Below the pieces are notes generated by a model that saw only the letters and a program-made list of their open reading frames with translations, made no database searches and was not told the DNA's origin. Positions 34,269 to 44,900 of a DNA stretch of 47,320 nt are shown piece by piece. Source of the DNA: Gammaproteobacteria bacterium (lineage in GTDB: Bacteria > Pseudomonadota > Gammaproteobacteria > Enterobacterales > Kangiellaceae). Both the position numbers and the translations under genes were made by a program. The number at the start of each line of letters is the position of its first letter. Position 1 is the stretch's first letter. The stretch lies in the NCBI GenBank assembly GCA_013373545.1, contig JABXHQ010000074.1:1-47320 (forward strand). The letters are read 5' to 3'.

Positions 34269-34290
34269 TGTTAGTTGGTTCCAACTAACA
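34269..34290. promoter_or_regulatory. Ten-base inverted repeat upstream of gshB, operator-like
   Basis: TGTTAGTTGG (34269-34278) and CCAACTAACA (34281-34290) are perfect inverted arms separated by only two bases. The site is about 60 bases upstream of the gshB start in the 316-base divergent gshB/pilG gap. The tight, long symmetry looks like a dimeric regulator's operator. The regulator is unknown. Confidence 0.5.
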
Positions 34291-34348
34291 AGCAGTATAT
34301 CGTTCAGTGGGTTCATTCTCTAGTGAGTTTTTATCGCATAGGCCTTAA

Positions 34349-34399
34349 TGATTTTACTTTAGCTTTGTTAGCTAACTTATTCTATATTAAGTAAAATCA
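34349..34399. promoter_or_regulatory. Nested palindrome upstream of pilG
   Basis: TGATTTTACTT (34349-34359) and AAGTAAAATCA (34389-34399) are perfect 11-base arms around a 29-base loop that itself contains the perfect palindrome GTTAGCTAAC (34367-34376). It lies 126 bases upstream of pilG. As RNA it would be a stem with an inner stem; as DNA it could be a two-level operator. The inner palindrome shares GTTAG/CTAAC ends with the repeat at 34270-34289. The rest of the 316-base gap holds no recognisable gene. Confidence 0.5.
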
Positions 34400-34524
34400 A
34401 AGTGGATCAATGCATGTACTTATGGTAAAAACAGAATCACAGTAGGTGAACTGTTGGTTTCATATCTCAATTAATGATATAAGTGGGTGCCGTAATTCAA
34501 GAGGCTGCCCATGAGGGTATGTGA

Positions 34525-34923
34525 ATGGATAATTCCTTCGAAGGCTTAAAAGCAATGGTAATCGACGACAGCAAAACGATTCGTCGAACCGCAGAAACGT
34601 TATTAAAAAAGGTTGGTTGCGAAGTCGTAACGGCAACTGACGGCTTTGATGCCTTAGCTAAAATTGCTGATCATAAGCCAGATATCATCTTCGTTGACAT
34701 CATGATGCCGCGTCTTGATGGGTATCAGACCTGCGCTTTGATCAAAAACAACAAAGCATTTCAATCAACACCGGTGATTATGCTTTCGAGTAAAGACGGG
34801 CTATTTGATAAAGCAAAAGGTAGAATAGTCGGGTCGGACCAGTATTTAACAAAGCCGTTTAGTCGTGACGAGTTGCTTAATGCAATTCGCTCACACGTGA
34901 GTGGTGCTAAGCAGTCCGCTTAG
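34525..34923 (+). CDS. pilG: Twitching-motility response regulator PilG
   Basis: A 132-residue stand-alone receiver with no output domain. The acidic pocket is DD14-15 (MVIDDSKTIRRT), phospho-Asp58 lies in IIFVDIMMPRLDG, and the switch Ser/Thr and Lys lie in VIMLSSKDG and YLTKPF. PilG is the ChpA target that promotes pilus extension and cAMP production in P. aeruginosa. It is the first gene of the Pil-Chp operon; pilH follows after 52 bases. Confidence 0.95.
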   Translation: MDNSFEGLKAMVIDDSKTIRRTAETLLKKVGCEVVTATDGFDALAKIADHKPDIIFVDIMMPRLDGYQTCALIKNNKAFQSTPVIMLSSKDGLFDKAKGRIVGSDQYLTKPFSRDELLNAIRSHVSGAKQSA

Positions 34924-34975
34924 TATCAAAATTTTTAGAATTGACACAGTTCCTGAAGTAAGAGGGGGATTATTC

Positions 34976-35341
34976 ATGGCACGCGTATTAATCGTAGACG
35001 ACTCGCCTACTGAAACGCATGTTCTTAGCAGCATTTTAGATAAGCATGGACATGAAGTATTGACTGCAGAAAACGGCGAAGCCGGAATCGAAGTCGCGAA
35101 AGCAGAAAAGCCGGACCTCGTTTTGATGGACGTGGTGATGCCGGGTCTTAATGGCTTTCAAGCCACACGGCATCTGAAGAAAGATCCAGAGACTTCGAAT
35201 ATCCCGGTCATTATTGTTACGACCAAAGATCAGGAAACTGACAAAATTTGGGGTATGCGCCAAGGGGCGAAAGATTATCTCACTAAGCCTGTTCAAGAAG
35301 GCAATCTAATGAAGGTTATCAACTCGGTACTTGAAGGATAA
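34976..35341 (+). CDS. pilH: Twitching-motility response regulator PilH
   Basis: A 121-residue single-domain receiver beginning MARVLIVDDSPTETHVLSSIL, with phospho-Asp52 in LVLMDVVMPGLNGFQ, the Thr in IIVTTKDQETDKIWG and Lys in YLTKPV. The KIWGMRQGAKDYLTKPV stretch is typical of PilH. The start at 34976 follows an AGAGGGGGA ribosome-binding sequence; a longer frame upstream is spurious. PilH is the second ChpA target and opposes PilG output or drains phosphate. Confidence 0.95.
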   Translation: MARVLIVDDSPTETHVLSSILDKHGHEVLTAENGEAGIEVAKAEKPDLVLMDVVMPGLNGFQATRHLKKDPETSNIPVIIVTTKDQETDKIWGMRQGAKDYLTKPVQEGNLMKVINSVLEG

Positions 35342-35388
35342 GCTCGAGTAATGTTCGTTCAGAACTTATAAAGGTTAACGACAAAACT

Positions 35389-35931
35389 ATGGTTGAAGCA
35401 GCACACAATCTCGCGTTTGAAATTCTTGCTGATATTGAGCAACGCAGTTATGGCGGTGCAACAGCAGTTCCGCGTTCAGAGCAATCGGGTCGATTCTGGA
35501 CCGGAGTTGGTTTCAGGTTGAATGAGAGTCGTTATGTTGCGCCATTAAAAGAAGTCGCCGAAATATTAAGAATGCCGCAGTTTACCAAGGTTCCCGGTGC
35601 CCGCTCTTGGGTAAAAGGGATTGCCAATATTCGCGGTACTTTGCTTCCGATTATGGATTTGCATGGGTATCTCGGACGCAAAGTCCCCTCTTCCATGCGC
35701 CAGCAACGAGTTTTGGTCATTAACCATAATGGTATCAGTTCCGGCATCGTTGTCGATGAAGTGTTGGGTTTACAGCATTTCGAGGATAGCGAACGGCTTG
35801 GAAACGTCGCTGACGACGATTCCATCATGCCCTATTTATCCGGTCGCTTTGAGCGCGGTGAGGATGAATGGCGAGTGTTCAGCCCTTTTGCTCTGGCAGA
35901 ACACCCTGATTTTATGAAGGTGGCGCTGTGA
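35389..35931 (+). CDS. pilI: CheW-like adaptor PilI
   Basis: A 180-residue protein with a CheW domain at about 45-175: GFRLNESRYVAPLKEVAEILRMPQFTKVPGARSWVKGIANIRGTLLPIMDL, then VLVINHNGISSGIVVDEVLGLQHF. It couples the PilJ receptor to the ChpA kinase. It starts 47 bases after pilH and ends 64 bases before pilJ, all in the same direction. Confidence 0.95.
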   Translation: MVEAAHNLAFEILADIEQRSYGGATAVPRSEQSGRFWTGVGFRLNESRYVAPLKEVAEILRMPQFTKVPGARSWVKGIANIRGTLLPIMDLHGYLGRKVPSSMRQQRVLVINHNGISSGIVVDEVLGLQHFEDSERLGNVADDDSIMPYLSGRFERGEDEWRVFSPFALAEHPDFMKVAL

Positions 35932-35995
35932 GCACTCGCGGTTAAATAGAAGTTCAGTTTAACGTTTTTAAAGTTACGTAGTTGGGAATCAAACT

Positions 35996-38065
35996 ATGAA
36001 TGCACCAGTAAAAGACAAAAATCAAGAAGGTGGGAGTTCCACCCGATTAGTCATATGGCTACTTGGGTTGTTCCTGATTTTAACCATATTCAACCTCTAC
36101 CAAGGTTATCGAACGAGTAACAACGTACAGAGTTGGTCCGAAAAGGCGGAAGATCTGCGGGTATTCTCGCAGCAGGTTGCGAAAAACGCTTCCGAGGCAT
36201 CGAGTGGTAACGCGAATGCCTTTGAGCAATTAAAAGCCGCGGTGGATCAATTTGACTTTTTAATTCGTCAACTTGAAACCGAGCAAGGCGATAATCCGCT
36301 AACCAAAATTGCCTCGACCCCGGATTACATTTCTAACAGCGAATTCCAAACCCTCAAAAGTACGTGGAAAGATGTTAGTGAAGACGCCAAGGTCATTTTG
36401 CAAAGCGAAGAGACGGTAACCGGTCTTTATGAAATTCAAGCGGAATTATCGGCAACGGTTCCGCAAATGCAGTTCTTGTACAATACCGTAAATGACATCA
36501 TGCTCGACTCTGGTGCGTCGGGTGAGCAAACCTTTTACGCGACACGTCAGCTGTTATTTGCCGAACGTATTATCCGTAGTTTCCAAAAAGTATTACAAGG
36601 TGGTGAAGATGCCGCGACCGCTGCTGAGAACTTTGGCCAAGACGTTGAAACCTTTGGTAGTGTTCTCGATGGTATGATTAATGGTGATGCCATGCTCGGC
36701 ATTAACCGAGTGAATAACTCTGAAGCGCGTGCGGCATTAGATGAAATTGCGATTCTGTTCCAAAGCGTTAAAGAGCACGTTGACTACGTAATCCGTAACA
36801 CGGACGCATTATTTAAAGTACAACAAGCGTCAGCACGTATCTTTGACCGTTCGAATAAACTACTCGAGCAGTCTAAAACCTTAGCCGATGCTTATCGTAT
36901 GCACGGTGAGCGTCTCGATGTAACCGGTGGCCATTATTGGTATTCCATCGGCGGTGGCGCGTTGGTTCTCTTCTTCCTCTTGCTTTTGGGTATCCAAATA
37001 CGTCGTGCGGATAAAGTCCAAGAATTACAAGTTCGGGCTCAGGCTGACCGAGAGCGTGAGCAAAATGAACGGAACCAACAAGCGATCATCCGACTTCTTG
37101 ATGAGATGGAAGGTCTGGCAGACGGTGACTTGACTGCAAACGCGACGGTAACCGAGGACTTCACGGGTGCAATTGCGGATGCGATGAACTATACCATTGA
37201 CCAACTACGTTCACTGGTATCGACCATCAACGAATCGGTATCGCGACTTTCTGGCGCAACCGAGGAAACGCAAGGCATCTCGAACGAACTGGCCCAAGCA
37301 TCGAAAAATCAAGCACAGGAAATTACCGGAGCATCGGCTGCGATTAACGAAATGGCCGTGTCGATTGAACAAGTATCTGCCAACGCTGCTGAATCTACCC
37401 AGGTTGCGGAAAAGTCGGTTGATATCGCGAAGAAAGGTTCTGAAGTTGTACGGAACACGATTCGCGGTATGGATACAATTCGTGAGCAAATTCAAGAGAC
37501 CTCCAAGCGGATCAAGCGTCTTGGTGAATCTTCGCAAGAAATCGGGGATATCGTATCTCTGATTAACGACATCTCGGAACAAACAAACATTCTGGCACTT
37601 AACGCTGCGATCCAGGCATCGATGGCGGGTGAAGCGGGTCGTGGTTTCGCGGTTGTTGCGGACGAGGTACAGCGACTGGCGGAACGTTCAGGTAATGCGA
37701 CCAAGCAGATTGAGGCGCTGGTAAAAACAATCCAAACGGACACCAACGAAGCGGTAATCTCGATGGAAGCTTCGACTTCTGAGGTTGTGCGAGGAGCACG
37801 ACTTGCTCAAGACGCGGGTGTTGCTCTGGAAGAAATCGAGCGTGTATCGTCAAGCTTAGCGGAATTAATCCAAAACATATCCAATGCGGCACGCCAACAA
37901 GCAGCGTCTGCAGGTCATGTTTCAAATACGATGAATGTTATCCAGGAAATTACAAACCAAACGTTGCAAGGTACGTTAAATACAGCAAGCAGCATCGGTA
38001 AGCTAGCGGAGCTCGCGGACGAGTTAAGTGGCTCGGTTGCCGGCTTCAAGTTACCGAACTATTAA
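35996..38065 (+). CDS. pilJ: Pilus methyl-accepting chemotaxis protein PilJ
   Basis: A 689-residue receptor. It has a first membrane helix (about 17-40), a periplasmic helical domain with PilJ-type repeats (about 40-310; [24 protein letters not shown]), a second membrane helix (about 312-335), a HAMP-like region (about 335-400), and a long signalling coiled coil. The tip (about 515-565) reads [21 protein letters not shown] and [19 protein letters not shown], where the canonical chemoreceptor tip E-x-G-E-x-G-R is changed to SMAGEAGRG, as in PilJ. PilJ senses pilin or surface contact. Glu/Gln pairs flanking the tip are candidates for PilK methylation and ChpB demethylation. Confidence 0.95.
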   Translation: MNAPVKDKNQEGGSSTRLVIWLLGLFLILTIFNLYQGYRTSNNVQSWSEKAEDLRVFSQQVAKNASEASSGNANAFEQLKAAVDQFDFLIRQLETEQGDNPLTKIASTPDYISNSEFQTLKSTWKDVSEDAKVILQSEETVTGLYEIQAELSATVPQMQFLYNTVNDIMLDSGASGEQTFYATRQLLFAERIIRSFQKVLQGGEDAATAAENFGQDVETFGSVLDGMINGDAMLGINRVNNSEARAALDEIAILFQSVKEHVDYVIRNTDALFKVQQASARIFDRSNKLLEQSKTLADAYRMHGERLDVTGGHYWYSIGGGALVLFFLLLLGIQIRRADKVQELQVRAQADREREQNERNQQAIIRLLDEMEGLADGDLTANATVTEDFTGAIADAMNYTIDQLRSLVSTINESVSRLSGATEETQGISNELAQASKNQAQEITGASAAINEMAVSIEQVSANAAESTQVAEKSVDIAKKGSEVVRNTIRGMDTIREQIQETSKRIKRLGESSQEIGDIVSLINDISEQTNILALNAAIQASMAGEAGRGFAVVADEVQRLAERSGNATKQIEALVKTIQTDTNEAVISMEASTSEVVRGARLAQDAGVALEEIERVSSSLAELIQNISNAARQQAASAGHVSNTMNVIQEITNQTLQGTLNTASSIGKLAELADELSGSVAGFKLPNY

Positions 38066-38090
38066 GTTAGCGTGTAGTACTTAAACGACT

Positions 38091-38969
38091 ATGGCAGCCT
38101 TTGAACAGTTACCGGAAATGAACTCTGAAGAGTTCTTTCGCTGGCAACAATTGTTAGAGCAGCGCACCGGTGTTTGGTTATCGGAAAATCGCAAATCATT
38201 TCTGGTAACCAACCTAGCTCAGCGCATGCGCGAGCGAGGCTTTAGTCGCTATCAAGACTACTTTGAAAGTTTGGACTCAGGTGTAGGTTCTGCACTTGAA
38301 TGGGCGAATCTAATCGATTTGTTAACGGTACATGAAACGCGCTTTTTTCGTGACCATGCTTCGATGGATTTAGTCCGTAATCATATTGAAAAATTAATTA
38401 CCAAAGCGGCTCAATCACAATCCAATGAACCAGTGAATGCTCAAATATGGAGTGTTGGATGTTCAACGGGTGAAGAAGTATATAGCTTGGCGATGGTATT
38501 AAGTGAAATAGACACGTATGAGTTACAGCCAAACAACCGAAACTTTTATTTCGGTTTAACCGGAGTTGACATTAGTTTTCCGGCTTTAGCGCAGGCTCGC
38601 GAAGGTATTTACCATCAACGCAAGTTAATCAGTGTTCCGGCGAATTTGCTGGACCGATATTTTGATAGCTTAGCCGACGGCTACTACCAAGTTAAAAATC
38701 AATTGCGACATCGTACTTGTTTTGTTCAAGCGAATGTTCAAGAGCTGGAGTCAGCTCCGAAGCAATTATATGACGTGATCTATTGTCAGAATGTATTGAT
38801 TTATTTTCAAAATGCGCGACGCGAAGAAATCGTTAAGCAATTTGTGAATCGCCTTGCTCCAGGCGGACTGTTAGTTTTGGGGCCCGGTGAACTGAACAAT
38901 TTAACGCATCCGCTTATAGAAAAAGTTTCCACCAAGCATTGCCAAGCATATTTGCGTGCTGGTGGTTAA
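38091..38969 (+). CDS. pilK: CheR-type protein-glutamate methyltransferase PilK
   Basis: A 292-residue CheR methyltransferase. An N-terminal helical domain (about 1-85) includes FLVTNLAQRMRERGFSRYQDYFESL. The SAM-binding domain contains LTVHETRFFRD, the motif I WSVGCSTGEEVYSLAMVL, GVDISFPALAQAREGIY, and DVIYCQNVLIYFQNARREEIVKQF. It should methylate PilJ. It follows pilJ by 25 bases and precedes chpA by 22. Confidence 0.94.
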   Translation: MAAFEQLPEMNSEEFFRWQQLLEQRTGVWLSENRKSFLVTNLAQRMRERGFSRYQDYFESLDSGVGSALEWANLIDLLTVHETRFFRDHASMDLVRNHIEKLITKAAQSQSNEPVNAQIWSVGCSTGEEVYSLAMVLSEIDTYELQPNNRNFYFGLTGVDISFPALAQAREGIYHQRKLISVPANLLDRYFDSLADGYYQVKNQLRHRTCFVQANVQELESAPKQLYDVIYCQNVLIYFQNARREEIVKQFVNRLAPGGLLVLGPGELNNLTHPLIEKVSTKHCQAYLRAGG

Positions 38970-38991
38970 TAAGAAGTAATACGGAGCAGGC

Positions 38992-41900
38992 ATGGCCGAT
39001 ACTAATGAACAATTAGCTTTAAGTTGGGTCCGTAAAGAGATTAATAAATCTTTGGATCAAGCTCGTCAGGGCCTAGAAGCTTTTGCGGAAAATGAAAGTG
39101 ACGTTACACAGATTCGGTTTTGCATTAGTTGCTTACACCAAGTTCGTGGAACGTTACAAATGCTCGAGTTTCACGGTGCTTCTCTATTTGCGGAAGAAAT
39201 GGAGCATTTAGCTCAGGCTATATCAGAAGGTAAGTTTGTTGCTCGCGATAAAGCGCTCGAAGTGTTGATGGCGAGTATGTTGCAATTGCCCTCTTACCTA
39301 GATCGTGTCCAAGAAGGTCGCAAAGATTTACCGGTTATTTTGTTACCACTGCTTAATGAATTACGTACATCGCGTGGTGCATCAGCCGTTTCAGAAAGTG
39401 CGATATTTGCGCCTCAAATTGCTGGAATTGAACCTCCTACTTCGGCAAGTGGCAAGAAACAAGTTGATGCTGGAAAGTTTGCTGAATTAGCGAAGAAATT
39501 TCGTGTTCATTATCAGAAGGGCTTACTAGGCGTCATTAAAGGCAGCAATGTTAAAGAAGGTATCCAGCGTATGCACAAAGTGCTGGAAAAGCTGGAAGAA
39601 GAAACTTCCGGTCACCCAGTTGCGCATCTTTGGTGGATTGCCGATGGCTTTTTATTTTCAATCATTGAAAAAGGTCAATACAAAGATGCGAATGTACATG
39701 CATTGCTTGGCCGCATTGATCGTCACATCAAACGGCTTGCCGATCTTGGTGCAGAAGCACTGAACGATACTATTCCTGATGATCTACTTAAGAATCTTTT
39801 GTATTACGTGGCCAAAGCCGAATCACAAAATGCAAAGGTTGTTCGACTAAAAGAGCGTTTTAATCTCGCAGCAACATTCTTATCTGAAACTGAAGTTGAA
39901 GAAGAGCGTCGCCGCTTACAAGGTCCAGATGCGGGAGCGATTGAGACAGTTGTCAGTGCTATCAACGATGACTTGATCAATGTTAAAGATACTCTTGATC
40001 TTTTTGTTCGTGGAACGAACAAAACACCGGAAAAAATTAAAGAGCTCATACCGAGCTTACAAAAAATTACCGACACATTAGGTATTCTAGGACTTGGAAT
40101 TCCTCGTGATGTTATCAAGCAACAAATCGCAACCTTATCCAAAGTAGCTGAGTCAGGAGACAACATTTCGGATGCTGTCGTTATGGATGTGGCTGGTGCT
40201 TTGCTTTTCGTTGAAGCGAATTTAGCGAATATTAAGAGTCAGGAACTTGGCCAAAACGAAGAAAGTTCGCCTGAAGAGCTGGCCGCAAAACAAGATAAAG
40301 CGGCATCCGAAGCTCAACTGGACGATGCCAAGGTTCATTTACTTAAAGCGAGTCGTGGCAACTTACAAAAAGCCAAAGAAAAAATTGTCGACTTCATTGC
40401 TTCGTCTTTCGATTTCTCTTTAGTTGCCGATGTCCCAGTTTTATTAACTGAAATTCAAGGCGGCTTGCAAATTGTCGGCTTTGGCGATGCTTCTGATTTA
40501 TTAAATAAAGCCCATGATTATGTTGAGCGTCGCTTGATTAACGAACAACATAAACCAGATGAAGCTGTAATGGACGCGTTAGCGGACATTATTACTACGG
40601 TTGAATATTGTTTAGAGAATTATGGTGAAATTGGTTCACGTGCATTTGATTCGGTTATTGGCGCGGCACAAGAAAGCCAACAAATTCTCGAAGAAGATCT
40701 AGCCAAAGCAGCACCGCTCAAAAAGGATGAACCAGCGCCTGCAGTACCGAAAGAACCGGAAGTTAAATTACCAGCGCCTGATACATCCGCAGCTGCAGAA
40801 TCGGCAGCAACCCCGGCGCCAAGTAAACCGGTTGAGTATGCGAGCTCGCAAAGTTCTGCGGACAAAGCATATGACGAAAGTCTTATCGACGACGATGTGC
40901 TGGAAATTTTCCTCGAAGAAGCTGAAGAAGAGCTGGCTAGTATTAATGAGCTGTTCCCACAGTTGCAAAACGATATTGATGATGAAGAGTCATTAACGAC
41001 CATCCGTCGTTCATTCCACACCCTAAAAGGTAGTGGTCGATTGGTGGGTGCAAGTTTGGCTGGCGAGCTGGCTTGGTCGATTGAAAATATGCTAAATCGG
41101 GTTCTCGATGGCAGCATAAAGCTTGATGAAACGGTTTTCGCAATTATGCGTGATGCGACTGATTTTATGCCGAAGCTGATTGACGCGTTTTCGAAAAATC
41201 AGGTGCCCAGTGAAACCCCGGACCAAATCATGGCGCGTGCTCACGCTTATGCTAAAGGTGAAGTTTATACACCTCCGGCAGACGTTAGCGACACTGTCGA
41301 GCCGGCCGCTGAAAGTGCAGGTGTCGAGAGTCCAGAAGCAACTGGCATCCCCGAGGTTGAAGCGGCTACTCCAGATGAATCGAATGATGAATTACCTGAG
41401 TTAACGGATGATTTGCCAGAAGTTCCTGAAACCGCTACCGAGTCACTAGATGAGTCTGGCGATCTTGCTTTTGCTGAGTCTGAAGAGATCGATGAGTTGC
41501 CCGTTGTCGATGACGAGGTCACACTTGAAGATACCGTCAGCGAAGCAGATGAAGAATTAACCTTTGAGCTCAATGAAGACGACGAAACGCTTGAGTTTGC
41601 TGAAGAAGTCATTGAAGAAGATGATGGTGTAGCAACCATTAGTTTAGAAGAAGCTTCGGCGGATGACAGTGATTCTGCCAATGAGGGCCTCGACTTTGGC
41701 GAATTTGATGGTGAACTATTAGAAACCGCTGATGAAGCACAAGAAGATGAAGCCGCTGAATTTGAGCCGGTTGGTGTTGATGATGTATTAGAAATTAGTG
41801 AAGGGTTGGATGAAGATATTCCAACTTTAGAAATGCCTGAAGAATTGGCTAGTGATGACGCAGATCTTGAAGAATACTCGTTAGAATCGGTATCGCGTCA

Positions 41901-44900
41901 ATCGGTAGAGTCTAGGATCGATCCGGTTTTACTTGAAATTTTTGTGAATGAAGCGGAAGGGCATCTTGAAGTTATTCAACAAAATGTTGCTCAGTGGCAA
42001 AACGAAACGCGCAGTTTAGCATCGGATGAATTATTACGAGCCATGCACACCCTAAAAGGGAGTGCTCATATGGCGGAAGTAGCTGAAGTGGCTGATCTAG
42101 CCGCACCGCTTGAATCGATTGTTAAGGAATATAAGCAGCGAAATGCAACGCTTAGCGATGAGTTTAAGCATGAAATGGCAGCGGCAAGTGAGTATTTGAA
42201 TCACTGTGTTGCCGCTCTAAAAGACAATCAACATTACCTTAGCGATGAAAAAGATCGTTTAGCTCAAGTATTTGAGGAACAGCGAAAACAGTTAATTAAA
42301 CTGACTGGGCCAGCCGAAGAAACCAAAACTAAAGTGGTCCACCGTGATCCTGAATTACTGGGCATCTTCTTGGCTGAGGGCATGGATATCGTTTCCGAAG
42401 CTCAAGATTTGTTGACTCACTGGCAGCAAAAAGGCTCTTTGGAAGCGCAGCATAATTTGCAAGCTGAAATGCATACCCTTAAGCGCGGTGCGAACATGGC
42501 AATGCTCGATGAAGTTGAGCAGCTGGCCAGCGCACTTGAGAGCTTTGTATCTAAGCCGAACCAATCAACCCTTGATGATGGTTTTTATACACTCGGAAAT
42601 CGAGCACTTGATTGCGTGCTGGAACTTCTCAATACCGCTGCCGTTGAGCACGAGTTGCCGAGTCCCGAAACGTTAATTGCAGAATTAAAACAATGGCATC
42701 AAAAAGAAACGGTACCAACCGTTACGAAGCCGACCGCGATTGAATCGGAAAAAGAAGACGTTACGGAAACCATTTTACCCGGTGACGTTCACCAAGCGGC
42801 CGATGAAATTGATGATGAGTTGTTGGAGTTCTTCTTAGAAGAAGCCGATGAGTTAATCGAGGAGATTGAGTCCAACTTAGAAGCGTGGAAGTCAGATATT
42901 GGTAATTTGTTACCAGTAAACAACTTACAACGTAACTTGCATACTTTTAAAGGAAGTGCGCGCATGGCGGGGGTTATGAACCTTGGCAATATCGCGCATG
43001 CTTTAGAAGATTTATACGAAGAGATTGGCAGTGATCACCTAGCCGCTCAGCCATTCCATATCGACTTTTCTCTACGCGTACTTGATTATTTCCGACACGT
43101 AATTGAGCAGTTAAGAGATGATGGTCAATATCAATACGATGAGTCGCTGCTGGACTCTATTCGTCAACTGGTTGCGGGTGATAACAGCGAGTTTGAATCA
43201 GAGGCTAGCATACCTGATGCAGTAACGACGGACGTTGTTGAAGAAGTCGATGAATCTGCTGCGCAGCCGGAAAATAACGCTGAAGTTGAACCAATTGTCC
43301 CAGAAGCTCCTGCTGTGGAAGCACAAGTTCAAAGTATTGAACTTGATGAAGACGGAGAGGAAGTTCTTGAGATTTACTTGGAAGAAGCCGCAGAAATTCT
43401 TCAAAACATGGATGAAGCGCTGCAAGTTTGGAGTAAAGAGCCCAGCAACAAAAGTTCAATTGAAACGTTGCAGCGAAGTTTACATACCTTAAAAGGTGGT
43501 GCGCGACTTTCTGACTTAACTGCGCTTGGCGATTTAACTCATGAGCTAGAAACCTATTTTGAGAAAGTTGCCGATGGACAAATTGAAGCGACTGATCAAC
43601 AAGTAGAGTTTGTTATGCGTGGCTATGATGTTATTCATCACTTAGTTGATGAAGTGGGCGCATCGCGGATGTTAACAACTCCTGTAGCATACATGAACGA
43701 ATTGATGCATGTGATTAAAGGTAAGCCAATGGCGCCTGCACCTGCTGCACCAATATCCGCGCCAAGCAAAGCCGCACCGGAAGTTAAAAAACCTGCAGAG
43801 GTTGTACCGTTCGAGAAGAAAGCGGCTGAAAGCGTTACTAATGATGCTGCTGCACGGCGACCGAAGCAACAAGAAGTGGTGCGAATTGCCGCTGACCAAT
43901 TAGAAAGCTTAGTTAACTTAACTGGTGAAACCTCAATCTTCCGTGCGCGACTTGAACAGCAAATTTCATTGTTGCGTTACAACCTTGATGAGATGAATCA
44001 AGCGTTAGATCGATTGAAAGATCAGTTACGTAACATGGAAATCGAAACCGACGCACAGATCGAATATCGTCGAGAAGTGGCCGGCGTTGACTATGAAGAA
44101 TTTGATCCTTTGGAATTTGACCGCTATACCCGGCAGCAAGAATTGACTCGAAGTCTTGGTGAGTCCGCAGCGGATATCGCAAGCTTAAAAGAGTCTCTCG
44201 ATAACCTCGCGTCCGATTCGGAAACATTATTGTTGCAACAAGGCCGAGTGAATACCGAAATGTCGGAACGACTCATGCGTACACGCATGGTTCCGTTTGA
44301 TAGTCTGGTTCCACGGCTGCGTCGAATTGTAAGACAAATCGGAAATGAATTAGGTAAGGCGGTTGACTTAGCCATCTCGGCTGAAGGCGAAATGGATCGT
44401 ACCGTTTTAGAGCGTATGATTGCACCAATCGAGCATATGCTGCGTAATGCGATGGACCATGGTATTGAAAGTATCGAAGAGCGCCAAGCTGCTGGTAAGT
44501 CGGAAACCGGTCGTGTACGTATTCGTTTATTCCGCGAAGGCTCGGAAATTTTCATTGAAATCCAAGATGACGGTCGCGGCTTAAACATTGATGCCATTCG
44601 CAAGAAAGCGCTTGAACGTGGCTTGATTAACGAAAACTCTGAGTTAAGTGATCACGAGTTGCAACAAATGATTTTTGAAGCTGGGTTTTCAACAGCGCAA
44701 AAAGTTACTCAAATCTCTGGCCGTGGTGTCGGGATGGATGTTGTAAGCAGTGAAATCAAGCAAATGGGTGGTGTTGTCGAAATTAATTCGGTGCGCGGAA
44801 AAGGCGCTACCTTTACGGTTAAACTTCCGTTCACGGTATCGGTTAACCAGGCGCTGATGATTTCCGTTGGTGATGACATTTTCGCCGTACCTTTAACTAA

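Noticed and set aside
40620-41117. 165-codon minus-strand ORF within chpA
   Set aside because: It lies wholly opposite the coding frame of ChpA across a confident Hpt domain and has no recognisable family content.
41265-41681. 138-codon Ser-rich minus-strand ORF within chpA
   Set aside because: Same artefact as above, opposite the acidic linker of ChpA.
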